From: Ahaetulla prasina
Taxonomy: Eukaryota; Chordata; Lepidosauria; Squamata; Colubridae
Direction of reading: 5' to 3'
Assembly (NCBI RefSeq): GCF_028640845.1
Contig: NC_080540.1
Coordinates: 166,307,252-166,371,251 of the forward strand
DNA length: 64,000 bases
A program made the translations under genes and the position numbers. Below are positions 45,000-57,435 of this stretch, in pieces. Position 1 is the first letter of the stretch; the number at the start of each line of letters is the position of its first letter. Under the pieces are notes generated by a model. That model searched no databases. It worked only from the letters and a program-made list of their open reading frames with translations, and had not been told where the DNA came from.

Positions 45000-47500
45000 C
45001 TGCATGGAGAAATGTTTGCCATTTTGACTTCTATCTGGTAATACCACTTGTAGCTTTTCTGGGGACAATTTTGTACTTAACTTTGATTCCATTCATCTAT
45101 CTTGTCTGTTATTCTTTTTCCCTTCTATTTCCCTCAGTTTACCAGGCATAGTCATATATTTTTTTGGTCACATGCTATAAGCTTGTGAGTTTCTGTTTGC
45201 TGATCATACCTTTCAGGTAGCAGTCAGTCTTTATTTGGTCAAGGATTCTTGGTTCTTTCTGCAATCCAGAAAGTACTCTTAATAGCCATCTCCAAATCCA
45301 TAATTCAGAGCTGGGTATATTCTTTCTCTCATCCTTTCTCAGTGTTGTCCAGTGTTCACATCCATGCCTTGTCATTGAAAGACCATTGCTTTTATTGTTC
45401 TTATTTTTGTTGTAATAGGAATATACTTATGATCTTGTCTAAGCTTGTTATTACTTTCCTTCCTATTAATCTGTTTGTTTCTCTAGCATTCTCACCATCT
45501 TTAATCTTGAGCTAAAGATAACAGAAGATAACAGTGTCTTCATTTTTTCAGAATCAGTGGTGAACTCAATAAATATTAGTTGAATTTGCAATTTTTATGT
45601 CTAACAAGTTACATTTTTACTTGCCAGTTGCTTTCATAATTATTTTTCCAACTAACAGAGCTATGTCTGCATATCACAAACAGCTATTGTCACAGCTTCA
45701 TCTGTTTGATTCTAGCTTTCTGTCATATATTCCAATCCTAGTATTTTTATAATATATTCGTATAAGTTAAACATATATGGGGACAATATATTTTGTATGT
45801 GTGTGTATGGTTTACTCTAAATCTGGTTTTGCAGATTTATTTTTGTACAGATAATCAGATGTTCTGGCATACTCATTAACCTTAATAAATTCAGTTCTGG
45901 TATGAACTATGAATCAAAACCTTGATATATTCAATAAAGCAAAGATAAATATCTTTCTTATATCCTTTGGTTACAGGTATATCTTAGGACAACTATTGAT
46001 TTTGCCAGTTGCAAAACCTGCCTATTTGACATTTTTCCTGCATGTTTATTGTTCTTTGTAAAATCTTAAACTACTGCTTTAATACTTTGCACATTCTTTT
46101 GCATGTCCCTGCTTTGGTGCCACACCAATCTTTTGCAGTCTCTAAAATGTAGCCTTGTTCCTTATTTATTGATAATAGAGCTGTTAGCACTTTAATAACC
46201 CTCTTCTGCAGCTTTAAAGAATTCATTGGATATTTCATCTGCTTCTGATGCCTTTCTGTTTGACAAATGTGTTGATGCCTGTAGCATCTCACCTATTACC
46301 TGTCCTACTTTTTTTCTGCAAATGTTTCTTTCATCTATAATCCCATTTGTAAAGAATGTCAGTTCTGCATAGCTTTTCTATTTTCCTCCCCACCCATATT
46401 ACATCTCTTTTACAATGAAACAACCTCTCCCCAAGGTCCAAAAGCCCCCTACTCCTTTTGACTTTCTGGAAGGCCTTGATGACCCTCAGGTTCTGAGTCA
46501 GGATGTAAATTGAGTCCAGCATATGTGCAAAGGCTGTGACGTTGCTATGAGCCTAGTTAAAATACGTTAGTCTTTAATTAGGTGGAGAGTTGTTGCTTTT
46601 TAAAAAAAATATAGGTTTGATTGTTGTTTCCCAAGGTTACATTGTTGCCATCTAAATTTTAATAATAATAAGCAAAGATAGTACCAGTAGTAATAGGCAC
46701 CTTGGATGCAGTCCCAAAACATCTGAAGCACTACTTCAACACCATCAGCATTAACAAAACCACAGTCAATTGGAAAAGGCAGCTTTACTTGGAACAGCTT
46801 ACTTCCTGCAACAATACTTTTAACATCCATCCTAGTAACATCTGCCTACCACAAGTTATCAGCACACTAGGTGTCATACCAAAGAATTGTGGATGGCTCT
46901 TAGAAAATCTGCTCATTGCCAAAATTTACATTGATTACAAGAAAACCACACTGTTTGGATGCTGATACACTACAACTTCCCATGTTCTTAGGAAGAATGG
47001 TCAACACTAACTAAAGAACTGATAGCTATGACTTCACATTGTTGTGAAGAGATAATAAGAATGACAACAATCCTTGAGTATTAAGTGGAAATTTTCTTAT
47101 GATTTCTCTGATCTTAGTAATACATCTTTTTGTTTTGTTTTGTTTTGTTCTATGTCCCTTCTTACTATTGGAAGTTTGTAGTCTGTTGTCCTATGCTTTT
47201 CTTGTCCAAGACTTATCCTCTGGCTTTCTTTGGTTATCATGATAGTTTGCTTTGAAAGTGAGTTATATCTTTTCATCTGTAAATTTTTTTCACATTGGTT
47301 TTTACAACATCTTTTTTCTCTTCCCATAGTTTCTCAGATTTTTCTTTGCATAAATTAAGTATTTATATTGCTCTTATATTTTGTCCATAATTATTCCATA
47401 ATTATTCTTTCTAACTTTCTAAATTTAATCTATATATTGAATATCAGTAATTTATGATCTGCTCCATAATCTGAACCTCAAAATGTTTTCATTGACTGGA
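45000..47500 (-). mobile_element. Very decayed BovB/RTE LINE
   Basis: On the minus strand, from right to left, broken frames give DYGADHKLL-like and RRDIEQNK-like stretches near 47470-47130. These are followed by a KASEADEISNEFFKA segment near 46250, then GCEHWTTLRK with ELWIWRWLLRV at 45375-45175, and KLREIEGKR near 45130. This is the order of the BovB endonuclease-RT C-terminal protein. Many stops and indels; an old copy. Confidence 0.6.
46680..46975 (+). mobile_element. Unidentified LINE-like fragment inside the decayed BovB
   Basis: The plus-strand reading IGTLDAVPKHLKHYF and LTSCNNTF resembles the terminal G-LG-VPK-L motif of R4/Dong-type LINE proteins. Opposite strand to its host. Weak call. 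Confidence 0.3.
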
Positions 47501-50500
47501 TTGTACTGTGTAGTCAATTTGATGTTAACACTGTGCATCCAAAGATGTCGATGTTTTGAGGCCATGTTTAAATTGTTTAATGCAAATGTTAGTAATAAAC
47601 AATAAATTCTCTACAAAACATCATTGATCTATCTCCTTCACTATTCAATGTACCCATCCTAAATCATCTGGTAATTTGAGGTGTTTCCATTCTGCTTTCA
47701 TTTTGCAAATTATACATTAATAATTCTGTGTCCTTCCTTGATATTGCATTTAGCTCTTCTTATAGTATGCCATAAAAAAATTCAATAACTTCTCCCATTA
47801 TATCTGTAATAGGTGCATATACTGGATATCCACGAATCCTAGTAGATATGATTCATTTTTTAATTAGATTATAGCAAAGCATTTATTTAGCAATGTCTTT
47901 TTGGAGAGGCATTTGTCACAATTAGCACATGAAGACTAGTTAATTAGATTGAAGGCAGCAAAAGTAAAGCATTTCATGCATTGATACTAAAATGTTTAAT
48001 GAATCAAAAATGAAGGGTATTGTGGTATGCCATTACATCTCCATTTATTAAATATCCAAATAATTAAAAGTAGCCCACACCCTTTTTCCATCAATCAGAG
48101 TGACAAATCAGCTATTTTGTTTTGGCCACTTAGCTGCCAATATGTTTTAATAATCAGAATACTAGTAATTGATTTTATTATTGAGCTACAAAATAGCTAT
48201 ATTTTGTGGAGGAGGGGGATCAGACCCAGGAGGATATAATCTCATAAGAACTGTGCCTATTCTATTCTATTTGCAGCTTTTCCCATTCCTTAGCAAGAGA
48301 CTTTTGTGGTGAGTTGGTCATACCTAGTTTTCCTCTTCAGCTACCTCTTCCTTCCTCACTTGGGCTATTCTAGCCTCCCAGTTAGTCTTTCTAGGTAAAA
48401 TGTTGCCTCTTGACTGCTTTCAATCTGAAGAATTTAGCATAATATTTATTTGTTTGTTTGTCATCTATCTTGCCTCATGGTGACTCTGGGTGGCTTAGAA
48501 GCAGTATCTGCTCTGCGGTTGCTGGAAGAGTCACTAAAGTGAACTGCCAGGTTCCTACCATTGCTAGGGTACTCTTTGTCTGGAAGTGCTTCTTTAGCAT
48601 ATCTAACCTGTGGTTAGTCTCCATCCTTGCTGGGTAGCATCATCAGTGTGTACAGTGTGTTGTGCAGATCACATAAATTATTTGAAAACTCCACATGACC
48701 ATTGGGCTGTAAGTTAGAAACTCCTGTTATAGAGTTGCCCTTGTATCATTGTAAAGTTAGGAACTTCTTAAAGTTACTTGCTCCATCAGCAATTAGACTT
48801 CCTTGTGGCTTTGGTCTGATCGTATCATTACCTCCAGATGTACTTGTGAAAGTTTGATATTTTCCCCTGGTAAATAAGGGAGTGTAATTTGAGTTGAGAA
48901 TAGCATGATATGTCATCCAAATGCATTTAAATATTTTAGCCAATTCTGTACTTTTTTCTTTACAGCAGAACTTGCCAAATTTTGATATTGGAGAATTTTT
49001 CTCCTAAGTGGTTGGCTTTTCTCACACATACAACATCTGACCTGTTCTCACCCCAGCTGTAGTTTGCCTTTAGCTTCACTTTCCTTGTTATTGTCAAGAG
49101 TGGCCTTTTCAACTTGTGTTCCTGCCTCAATCATACTCAGAAGCACTGAAGCTACAGAGCCCCACACGACAGCAACATGATTGTAATTTGGTGGGGCAAA
49201 ATATATAGGTCATTCACAAAAAGTATCCTTAAAGGCAGATCATGATTTGTTTTAGATATGTGCCTCAGCTTAAAAAAACAGTTGAAGCGTGCTTTTATGT
49301 TGCTAAGTTGCATGGTGCTCAGGGTTCTTTTTAATTGGTAATGTTTGTTTCAAGATGTAGTAGGGGCTTTCAAGTTGCAGCATATACATTTTGGTAGCTC
49401 TTCCCTATCTTTCATTCTTTTGTTTTTTGAGTCACCCCTTTAGAGGAAATTCCCTATTTAAGGGCTCTTAGAGCAAACCTTCCTTTTTAACTGAGTTGTA
49501 ATCTTATCAGATTACAGACCACAGCTCCTTTTCTTCATCTTGAATTATCTTTTTTTCAACACCATGATACTCAAAAAATGACTTCTATTGTGAAAAATCA
49601 AAAGATTTTAGCATTGGTAGCTAGTTTGATAATCTGGTCAAAAGGGACATCAGTCTTTGTCATAATAAAGCATAGAACCAAGAACATGTATTTCTTAGTT
49701 GTTCAGTATTTTTTCTAATAGACTACCTGAATGGATGTTATGGAGCACCAGTACTCCTTGGATCACAGTTTTGAAAATCTCACATTTGGTGCATCTGACA
49801 TATGGCTGCTGCTTATATGGAACAGGTTCTGGTATATGTATCTGCTGAAATTTAAATATTTTAGGAAAACAGTTCCCTAGATTATTTTACAGTTGAAAAT
49901 TTTTCTAATGCTCAGTTTGTGTCTGACTGAGAAAGATATATCTACTTACCTTTATTCCAGGGTTATCACACTAGTATAGGTAATATTGTAATAGAGGGGT
50001 GGGAGAGTGTTTCTTTAAGTGTGTGGGGGGAGAATAGGTGGAGGAAGAAAGATGGTTGGTGCCGTCAATTTTTCTCAGGAAAAATTCCTTTCTTAGGAAG
50101 TTGAGATGTTCTGATTTTTCCCAATGAGTTTTTTCATCTTATTGCTATTTAACTGGAAGAACATTTTAAAGGCTAGTACAATTATCACGCTCCCATGGTA
50201 TATTGTTTTATTGATAAATTCAGATTTCTATCCTATTAGGTCGCTCCCTCCCTCTGTGTGTGTGTGTGTGTGTTCAATGTTCCTTTTGGAATTTAGAACT
50301 AAGCAACCATAATATTGTATTACAGATAATTTCATTGTTCTTATGCTCCATGTTCTGTTACTTACACTTGTACAGAGCATTTGCTCTTGGGGAATTTTTC
50401 TTAACTGAACTATTCCTGAATTCTTGGCTGCAGACAGAACATATTATTTGGCACCATTAATCACTTTGTGGAAATGTAAAAGGCAGCCTATAATTGCTCT

Positions 50501-52355
50501 GATGTTTGCTTCAGAAACGTGCTATGAATGAATTGGACTTTTCCTTTTTGATATTGTTGACCTTGGTGTAGCCTTCAGATAAGTTAGGCCTGAGTAACTT
50601 TGAACTGCCAACCTGAATATGGACACCAGCAATATATCTTTTTCTTGTTGAGGATACACGGAAAGAGTCAAACATCTTATTTTCATGCCTGCATAATGTT
50701 CTATGTTTGAATTTGTAGCTTATGTGTTGTGGAAGCCTATGTCTTAATCCCAGGATAAATGAACAAGGACAGTAAGTTCTTTGCTATGGATAGGAAACAG
50801 TTGCTGTTGCTGTTTGACATTGCTCACCACTTCCTTCATTGGAATAGCCAATAGAAAGTGTCAGACACAAATAACCAGGAACATTTGTTGAGTTCAAAGC
50901 ACGGTAGAGTTTATTATTGCTACCTGTAATACAAGAATCTAGTCAACTAATAGTCAAAGCTAAATTGGTGCTAGATAAGGATCAACAGAATTTATGGAGG
51001 GCTGGATTTGGGTCTCTTGTGACAATGACTCCAAATTGATAGCACGTTTAACACCACCTTCCAGTTTAGCCCCTTCTCCTACAGACATTTGAAGACATTC
51101 ATGTTATTAACTTGCACCTTGGAAGCACAAGAGAAGGTGGTAAACAGATGGCTCATTCTTTTAATTCAGAAGGACCTACTTTGCATGAAACATTGTATTA
51201 TTTGCTGGGGCTTGCCCATGATAAGGAAGAATGGAATAAGTATTTGCTTAGGATAGGTGAGGTTGGAAATCTGAAATCCTTCTATCAAAATTTTGGGGCA
51301 ATTGATTAATATTGGCACTGAATATTGAAAATTTAAACAGCATTCTAACGGAATGATGCAATAATTATCTGCCGGGGTTCTCTTCCGAAAGATATTAGAG
51401 GCAGAATAAGAAAAGTGTCAGCAAAGAAAAAAGCCAACTAAGCTATATGTCCTTTCCAGGTCTCCATTATGGCAAAGAGGGACAGCAGACAATTGAATCA
51501 TGTAGTTTCAGCAAACAGTTTGTTGAGTTCTTTTTGGTAACAGCTGCATATTGGAAATATTGCATTTCCTTGGTGAAAGGAAAAGGTTTATAATCAGCGG
51601 TCTGATTTGGTTGTAAACCTAAAAGTATTGCTTGGAAATAAATGCTATTGTAATCAATAATGCTTTCAAGTAAATATATGCAATTGTGCAATTCTGAAAA
51701 TACTTCAGGGAAATCATTGGGAGTTACTAAATAAATACATTTAGGATTGTGTAGCATTTGAGAATATGAGCTGTTAGATTGTCACCTAGAAAATAATTTC
51801 CCTACCTCACAGGATAATTCTGGGGATGAATATGTTAAAAACTTCATGTACCAGGATATAAATGTATTGGGGCCATGTAAGCATCTAAAAATAGAAAATG
51901 TGAGCTCTTCAGGGGAGGGAACTGAACAAAATCTGTAGGAGTGAAAATACATAGAGTGACCTCTCTTAAGAATTTGTGATGACTCTGAGTTCTATTTCTA
52001 TCCATGTCATCTTATTATGGGAGAGGAGATGGAGAATTTATTGAAGATCTATTTTCAAGCCCTATTGTGGCACTAAACTTATTAATTAACCTTCCTCTCC
52101 CACAAAATAAGGTAAATTCAAAGAACAGCTCTTTGACATTAAGGATAAAATCTTGTGCCTCCAATTGCATTGAGACTGCTGAAAAAAGCAAGTGATTGTG
52201 CAATAGGTGGAGGCATCTTGGACCAACCAGGCTTTGAAACGGCTGTGTGCACTTTGTAAAGGATGCGGTTGCTTTAATGGTTCAGAGGGAGTTGTTTTAA
52301 TCATGGCTATGTAGTTTGCAAAGTAATATTTTCAAATGCCTTTCACAATCTAGTA
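47501..52355. other. Intronic DNA, no gene recognised
   Basis: Nearly 5 kb of AT-rich, mostly unique-looking sequence; only a (GT)n at about 50256-50272 stands out. Confidence 0.4.
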
Positions 52356-52453
52356 CAGGGGTCTCCAGCCTTGGCAACTTGAAGACTTGTGGACTTCAAC
52401 TTCTGGGAGTTGCAGTCCACAAGTCTTAAAGTTGCCAAGGTTGGAGACCCCTG
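52356..52453. mobile_element. hAT-type miniature element, 98 bp, near-perfect palindrome
   Basis: Termini CAGGGGTCTCCAGCC and GGTTGGAGACCCCTG. Perfect 8-bp duplication ATCTAGTA (52348-52355 and 52454-52461). The two halves are complementary over most of their length. Confidence 0.95.
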
Positions 52454-53401
52454 ATCTAGTATTTATTCTACTGAAGTGGAATTTTAGCAGCACCTTCAAC
52501 CAAATAAATGGGATCTAGAAGAAGAAAGTATTTCTTCTCCAGAAAAAAGGAGCTGGAAATACAAGTAAAATTGAACTCTATCCAGTGAGGGCTCTTCTTT
52601 GATATTTGGCTCAGCAATTATTATTCACCAAATGGTGCTTGCTCTGAAACCAGTATGTGGTAGATTAAAAACATATTTACTAACCCCCCGCCCATCTAAA
52701 GCACTAATTTATTAGAATGGTAACAAATTATAGATTTTTTCCAGAAAAATTCCAATCCTACTCCATCAGGTTTTCAGATCAATATATATTTGATTATGTG
52801 GAGGACATTTTCCTCATAACAGCAACATTCTTGTTTAATGATTGTCCAAAGTTCTGGTTGTTTGAGTTATCATATGGCAAGATGGGTGACTAATACATTT
52901 TACAAATAAAATAAGTAAAAGTAAGGAATGGCAACAGAGGGGGGTGGGGAGCAAGATAAGATGCCGAAGGACAAAATTGTGCTTTGTGGTCTGTCATGGA
53001 TCTCCTAATCCAGATACTGCATTCAGGTGTGATAGAGGAATTATTGTGTGTGTTTATATTTCATATTTCTAAACCATTCATTTCCCTCAAGAGATGTTGC
53101 TAGCATTATAGAAGATTGGAGTGCTGCTCCAGCTGACTTCTGTTTCTAAAATAGGGAAATTGCTTTTTTTCTTTAAGGAACTGTCTACATTGGTGCAAGT
53201 GTCCTTTTAGTTTCTTGATTGTATTCTATATTATTATTTCAGCTCTCTGCATATTTACAGTTAGAACATATGACTAGCAGAAATTTTAGATTGCTTGGGG
53301 TAAAAGAAAGAACAGAAGTGGGATAACATGGCCAAAGACTGAATGTGGCTTATTTCTGTTAATGGAAATTAATGAGAATTCTCATCTTTATGACTAAAAG
53401 A
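52454..53401. other. Intronic DNA, no feature recognised
   Basis: No supportable ORF or repeat. Confidence 0.45.
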
Positions 53402-53548
53402 AAGTGGTGGGTTGCTACTGAATCGGGCGAACTGGTAGTGGCGCCGGCAGGAGACTCCGCCCACCTGCCCGGATGCCTGCGCAGAAGCGTTGCGTGCGCG
53501 AGCATCCACAAGCGAACCGGTAGCAACGGGATTTGAAACCCACTGCTG
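53402..53548. mobile_element. hAT-type miniature element, 147 bp, CpG-rich interior
   Basis: Termini AAGTGGTGGGTTGC and AACCCACTGCTG. Perfect 8-bp duplication CTAAAAGA (53394-53401 and 53549-53556). The interior around 53440-53510 retains several CpGs, suggesting a young copy. Confidence 0.9.
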
Positions 53549-54805
53549 CTAAAAGAAGAAATACCTTGATATATTGCATGGTTGATTAGGAGTTTATGGT
53601 GGTGTTTCTGTTTTGTTTTCTTGCTTGCTTGTCTGTTGTTTCTACAGACTCTTTATGTGTAGGAAAATGTGTCGCCTTCCTCATTTCACAAAGGAGCACC
53701 ATAGATCTGTGGCTATCCTGTTTTCGCAAATGGAAGAGATGAACACACGTGCATGACTGCAAAACAAAACACAGCTGGCAGCAGAGCTAATTTTAGGTTA
53801 TTTGCTTGGTCTACATTAACTGTTGTGGAACGGAATTCCAGTAATGGAGAATTTTGACCTTTGAAAATCACTTCATTTTCATAAAGGAATGATACCTTGG
53901 AATTCTTCACTGGAAATTCAGGCATCATTTAAAAATCATGAAGATCTTTCCCCCCTCTACTCTTCCTAACAGACATGCCAATTATTGACTGACTTTGGTC
54001 CTCCCCCCTCACCACTTTTGTGTTGATAGGGACTTCATCTGTTAGTTGAACACTTCTACTGATTTTTCCCTTAACAAAATGTACATATCTGTTATTAGAA
54101 TGTAAGCATTTTCTTAATTCCATAGCCATCTCTGAATATTTAACACAGTTAAAAGAGAATATTTTTCTTTTGCTACTTCTTTGAATTCAGTAATGCATTT
54201 CAGTTTTTTTTTCTTTTTAATAACTCATTACAGAACAAAGAGCAAGAAAAGATGGAAGTTTTTCAAGCCCAAGGGTTAAAGTAATTTAGCTGCTATTTAT
54301 GTATTTATTTGACTTAATTTATATATGGCGTTTTACTTTGCAAATACTGAAGGTATAGTATGGATTGTTCATGTGGAAGTAGAAGAGATACTGCAAATGT
54401 TTGATGGAGCATGGCACAAGTATGTGAATTTCAAAAGGATATGCATTTATACTTATTAACTGAAGTCTTTGATAGTGAACATGACAAATTAAAGTATAAC
54501 TGAAAGAAATAGGCATTCCAGAACATTTGATTCGGATGATAAAATCATTGTTCAATAACCAAGAAGCTCTTGTCAGAACAACTTAGAGACACACACACTG
54601 GTTCAAGATTGGAAAAAGTGTAGAATAAGGCTGTATTTTATCCTCATTTTAATTTAAACACAATGGCAGTTTTGAGGAAATTTAACTTAGATGATTTAGA
54701 AATTGACAACAGAAGCATTAAAGAATTTAAGATATACTGATATCACTTTACTGTCAAAAAAATGTAAAAGATATAAAACAACATATCTTAGAAAATAAAG
54801 GCATA
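53549..54805. other. Intronic DNA, no feature recognised
   Basis: No supportable ORF or repeat. Confidence 0.45.
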
Positions 54806-55116
54806 CTGTGTTTCTCCGAAAATAAGACCGTCTTATAATTTTTTGAACCCCGAAATAAGTGCTTGGCCTTATTTTCAGGGATGTCTTATTATTTTGGGGC
54901 ATGTGGAACTAGACGGTGCTCCTCTTGCCGTCTTACCTGATTTCCAGCTCTGTCTCCCTAACCCTAACCAGAGGAAATGGCGGGGACCAGCTGCGCATGC
55001 CTTTAAATATGTTCATGGAAGGCTTATTTTCAGGGAGGGAGCTTATTTTAGTGCATGCACTCAAAAGCCCAATCCGGCTTATTATCAGGGGATGTCTTAT
55101 TTTAGGGGAAACAGGG
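54806..55116. mobile_element. TIR DNA-element with TA target site, about 311 bp
   Basis: Ends TGTTTCTCCGAAAATAAGAC and GTCTTATTTTAGGGGAAACA are inverted, each next to a TA dinucleotide. GTCTTATT and CTTATTTTCAGGG blocks recur inside. This suggests a Tc1/mariner-type non-autonomous element. Confidence 0.7.
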
Positions 55117-56774
55117 TATGGTGAAAAAGCTGGACAATAGTTATAGAGTGACACTGAAATAAAAATTAGCAACAAATAAATTGATTTAGGGCTTTATTTT
55201 GCTTGGTTCCAAAATGGACTAAACATACTGAACCCAAAATGAAGTGCAGAATATCATTTGGGTATACAGTAATGACCACTGTGGATAAACGAGACATCAA
55301 TCTTAATACCAAGTGCAAAGTAATAAATGTTATTTTCCCCCCTATGGTTATAAAAATTGATCAATAAAAAGGCAGATGGAAGAATATTAGATCCGTTCAA
55401 ACTATGGATTTGGACAACAAAATAAAATTTTAGATTATATCAAACTAGAAATACCGCTGGAAGCTAACATGACCAAATTAAGGCTGTTTCATTTTGGTCA
55501 TGTGATTCTTTTAAATTCCTTAAAAATAAGTTACGTTAGAAACTAGATAATTGATGCCCTGTTGGGTCATAGTTTCAGAGGTATTTCCTTACCAGATTCC
55601 TTAATGCCTTCAATAATGACAGAGCTTCTAATGTACTGCCCTTACCGGAACAGTTGGGATATATTAAGAGATGCCTCTGGCTTGAAATTAGCCTGTGTTG
55701 AACTATAGAGCACAATCAAACTTCAGTACAGGAAATGTTTTATGTAATGAACTTGTATTATGTAATAAATTAAGTATGTAATAAACTGCTTTATGATGAT
55801 TTTTATGACATAAAATGTTTTATAAAATTTGCAAAATAATTCCATGAGAATCTTGGGTTTTGGAGTTTGGATGCATTCTACACATTAGCCATTTGAGCTA
55901 CCTTGGTTCAAAAAGTTTTGCTCTGCAGCACACTGTTTCAGCTAAAGGTTGCAGAAATCAGAGGTTTAGTAGTATAGTAAATCGGTGGGAATGATAGAAA
56001 ATAATGCCATCAGATAACATGCTGGATAAATACTGTCAAGCAAGACAGACATCTAAATATTAAAAGTTGTAAAAACATCAGCAAAAATGGTGATATATAG
56101 ATTAATGAGGCCTTTTTCATTTTTCCGTGCTCTTTTTTCCTTTCCATCTCCCAAATCTGCTTCATAAGGATCGGTGTTTGTGTGTGTGTGTGTGTGTGTG
56201 TAGGGAGGGAGAGAGAGAGAGAACTGATTTATCAGTAGCGGCCTTTCCATCAGGTTCTAGATATCTGGTGGAATTAAGTTTGCTACCAGCTTAATGAACT
56301 GTGAAGAATTTTCAGATTAGAAAATCAGTTTGAATGGAAGTTGTTAAATACTTCTATTTTTCATGCATGAAGCATACAACTGTCTTGGTAGATTTAACTA
56401 TAAAGAGGCTTATATAAAAGAATGAAATCCAGAAAGAGGTTCAGTGTACTTTAAAATTTGAGGCCAGTTTGATGCCAGATTCAGCCTCCAAGGACCTCCA
56501 TGTATTATTACCAAGGTAGAATATTATAATGGCTATACTGAAAAGTATTAGATGCATCACTTTTTAACTAAACAAAAATATTAAATAATAAAGTAAATCA
56601 AAAGTAGTAGTTTTACCCCTCCCCCGCCTTTCTTGGAGGGCAACCTTTGGCATACATTTCAAAAACTAGATACAGTTCTAAGCCTAGGTAAGGTTGGGCA
56701 ATCTGCTGTAAAGATTAAACATGATCTAAATACAGGTAGATGTTTTGCATTTGCTTGACTGGAAATGTAATTTC
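55117..56774. other. Intronic DNA; only a (TG)n/(GA)n microsatellite
   Basis: (GT)n at about 56175-56201 followed by GAGAGA to 56221; nothing else supportable. Confidence 0.45.
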
Positions 56775-57435
56775 AGAAGTAGATCCAGAATTTCAGCAGC
56801 TCCCCTTGAGGAGCACCCGGAGGCTCCAGTTAGTTCAGAACGCGGCTGCGCGGGTGATAGAGGGAGCCCCTCGTGGCTCCCATGTGACACCTCTCCTGCG
56901 CAGACTGCACTGGCTACCTGTGGCCTTCCGGGTGCGCTTCAAGGTTTTGGTAACTATCTTCAAAGCGCTCCATGGCATAGGGCCGGGTTACTTACGGGAC
57001 CGCCTGCTGCTACCGAATACCTCTCACTGACCCATGCGCTCTCACAGGGAGGGACTCCTCGGGGTGCCGTTGGCCAGGCAGTGCCGGCTGGCGACACCCA
57101 GGGGAAGGGCCTTCTCTGTGGGGGACCCCACCCTCTGGAACGAGCTTCCCCCAGGACTCCGCCAACTTCCTGACCTTCGAACCTTTCGCCACGAGCTTAA
57201 GACACATCTATTTATTTGCGCAGGACTGGACTAGATTTTAAATTCGAATTGGTTTTAATGGGGATTTTATTATTTATATTGTCATTTTTAATTATTCGGC
57301 CATTTGTAATAAGTTTTTTAATGGATGTTTTATGTTGTATTTATATGTATATTTTTATCTGGCTGTGAACCGCCCTGAGTCCTTAGGGAGATAGGGCGGT
57401 ATACAAATATGAAAAATAAATAAATAAAAATAAAT
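56775..57435 (+). mobile_element. L2-like LINE 3' half, plus orientation
   Basis: Same family as 15745-16425: LQLVQNAAARV, RRLHWLPVAFRVRFKVL, WNELPPGLR and ELKTHLF in one frame, broken only by a TGA at about 57028-57030 where the other copy has CGA. The 3' UTR ends GGGCGGTATACAAATATG and (AAATA)n. Confidence 0.9.

Noticed and set aside
46702..46965. 87-codon ORF as a coding exon of the putative R3HDM2
   Set aside because: Not similar to the R3H-domain protein; the residue pattern is LINE-like and no flanking splice sites were convincing.
54957..54972. Telomere-like CCCTAACCCTAACC inside the TA-type DNA element
   Set aside because: Only two units, within a transposon interior; not evidence of an interstitial telomere.
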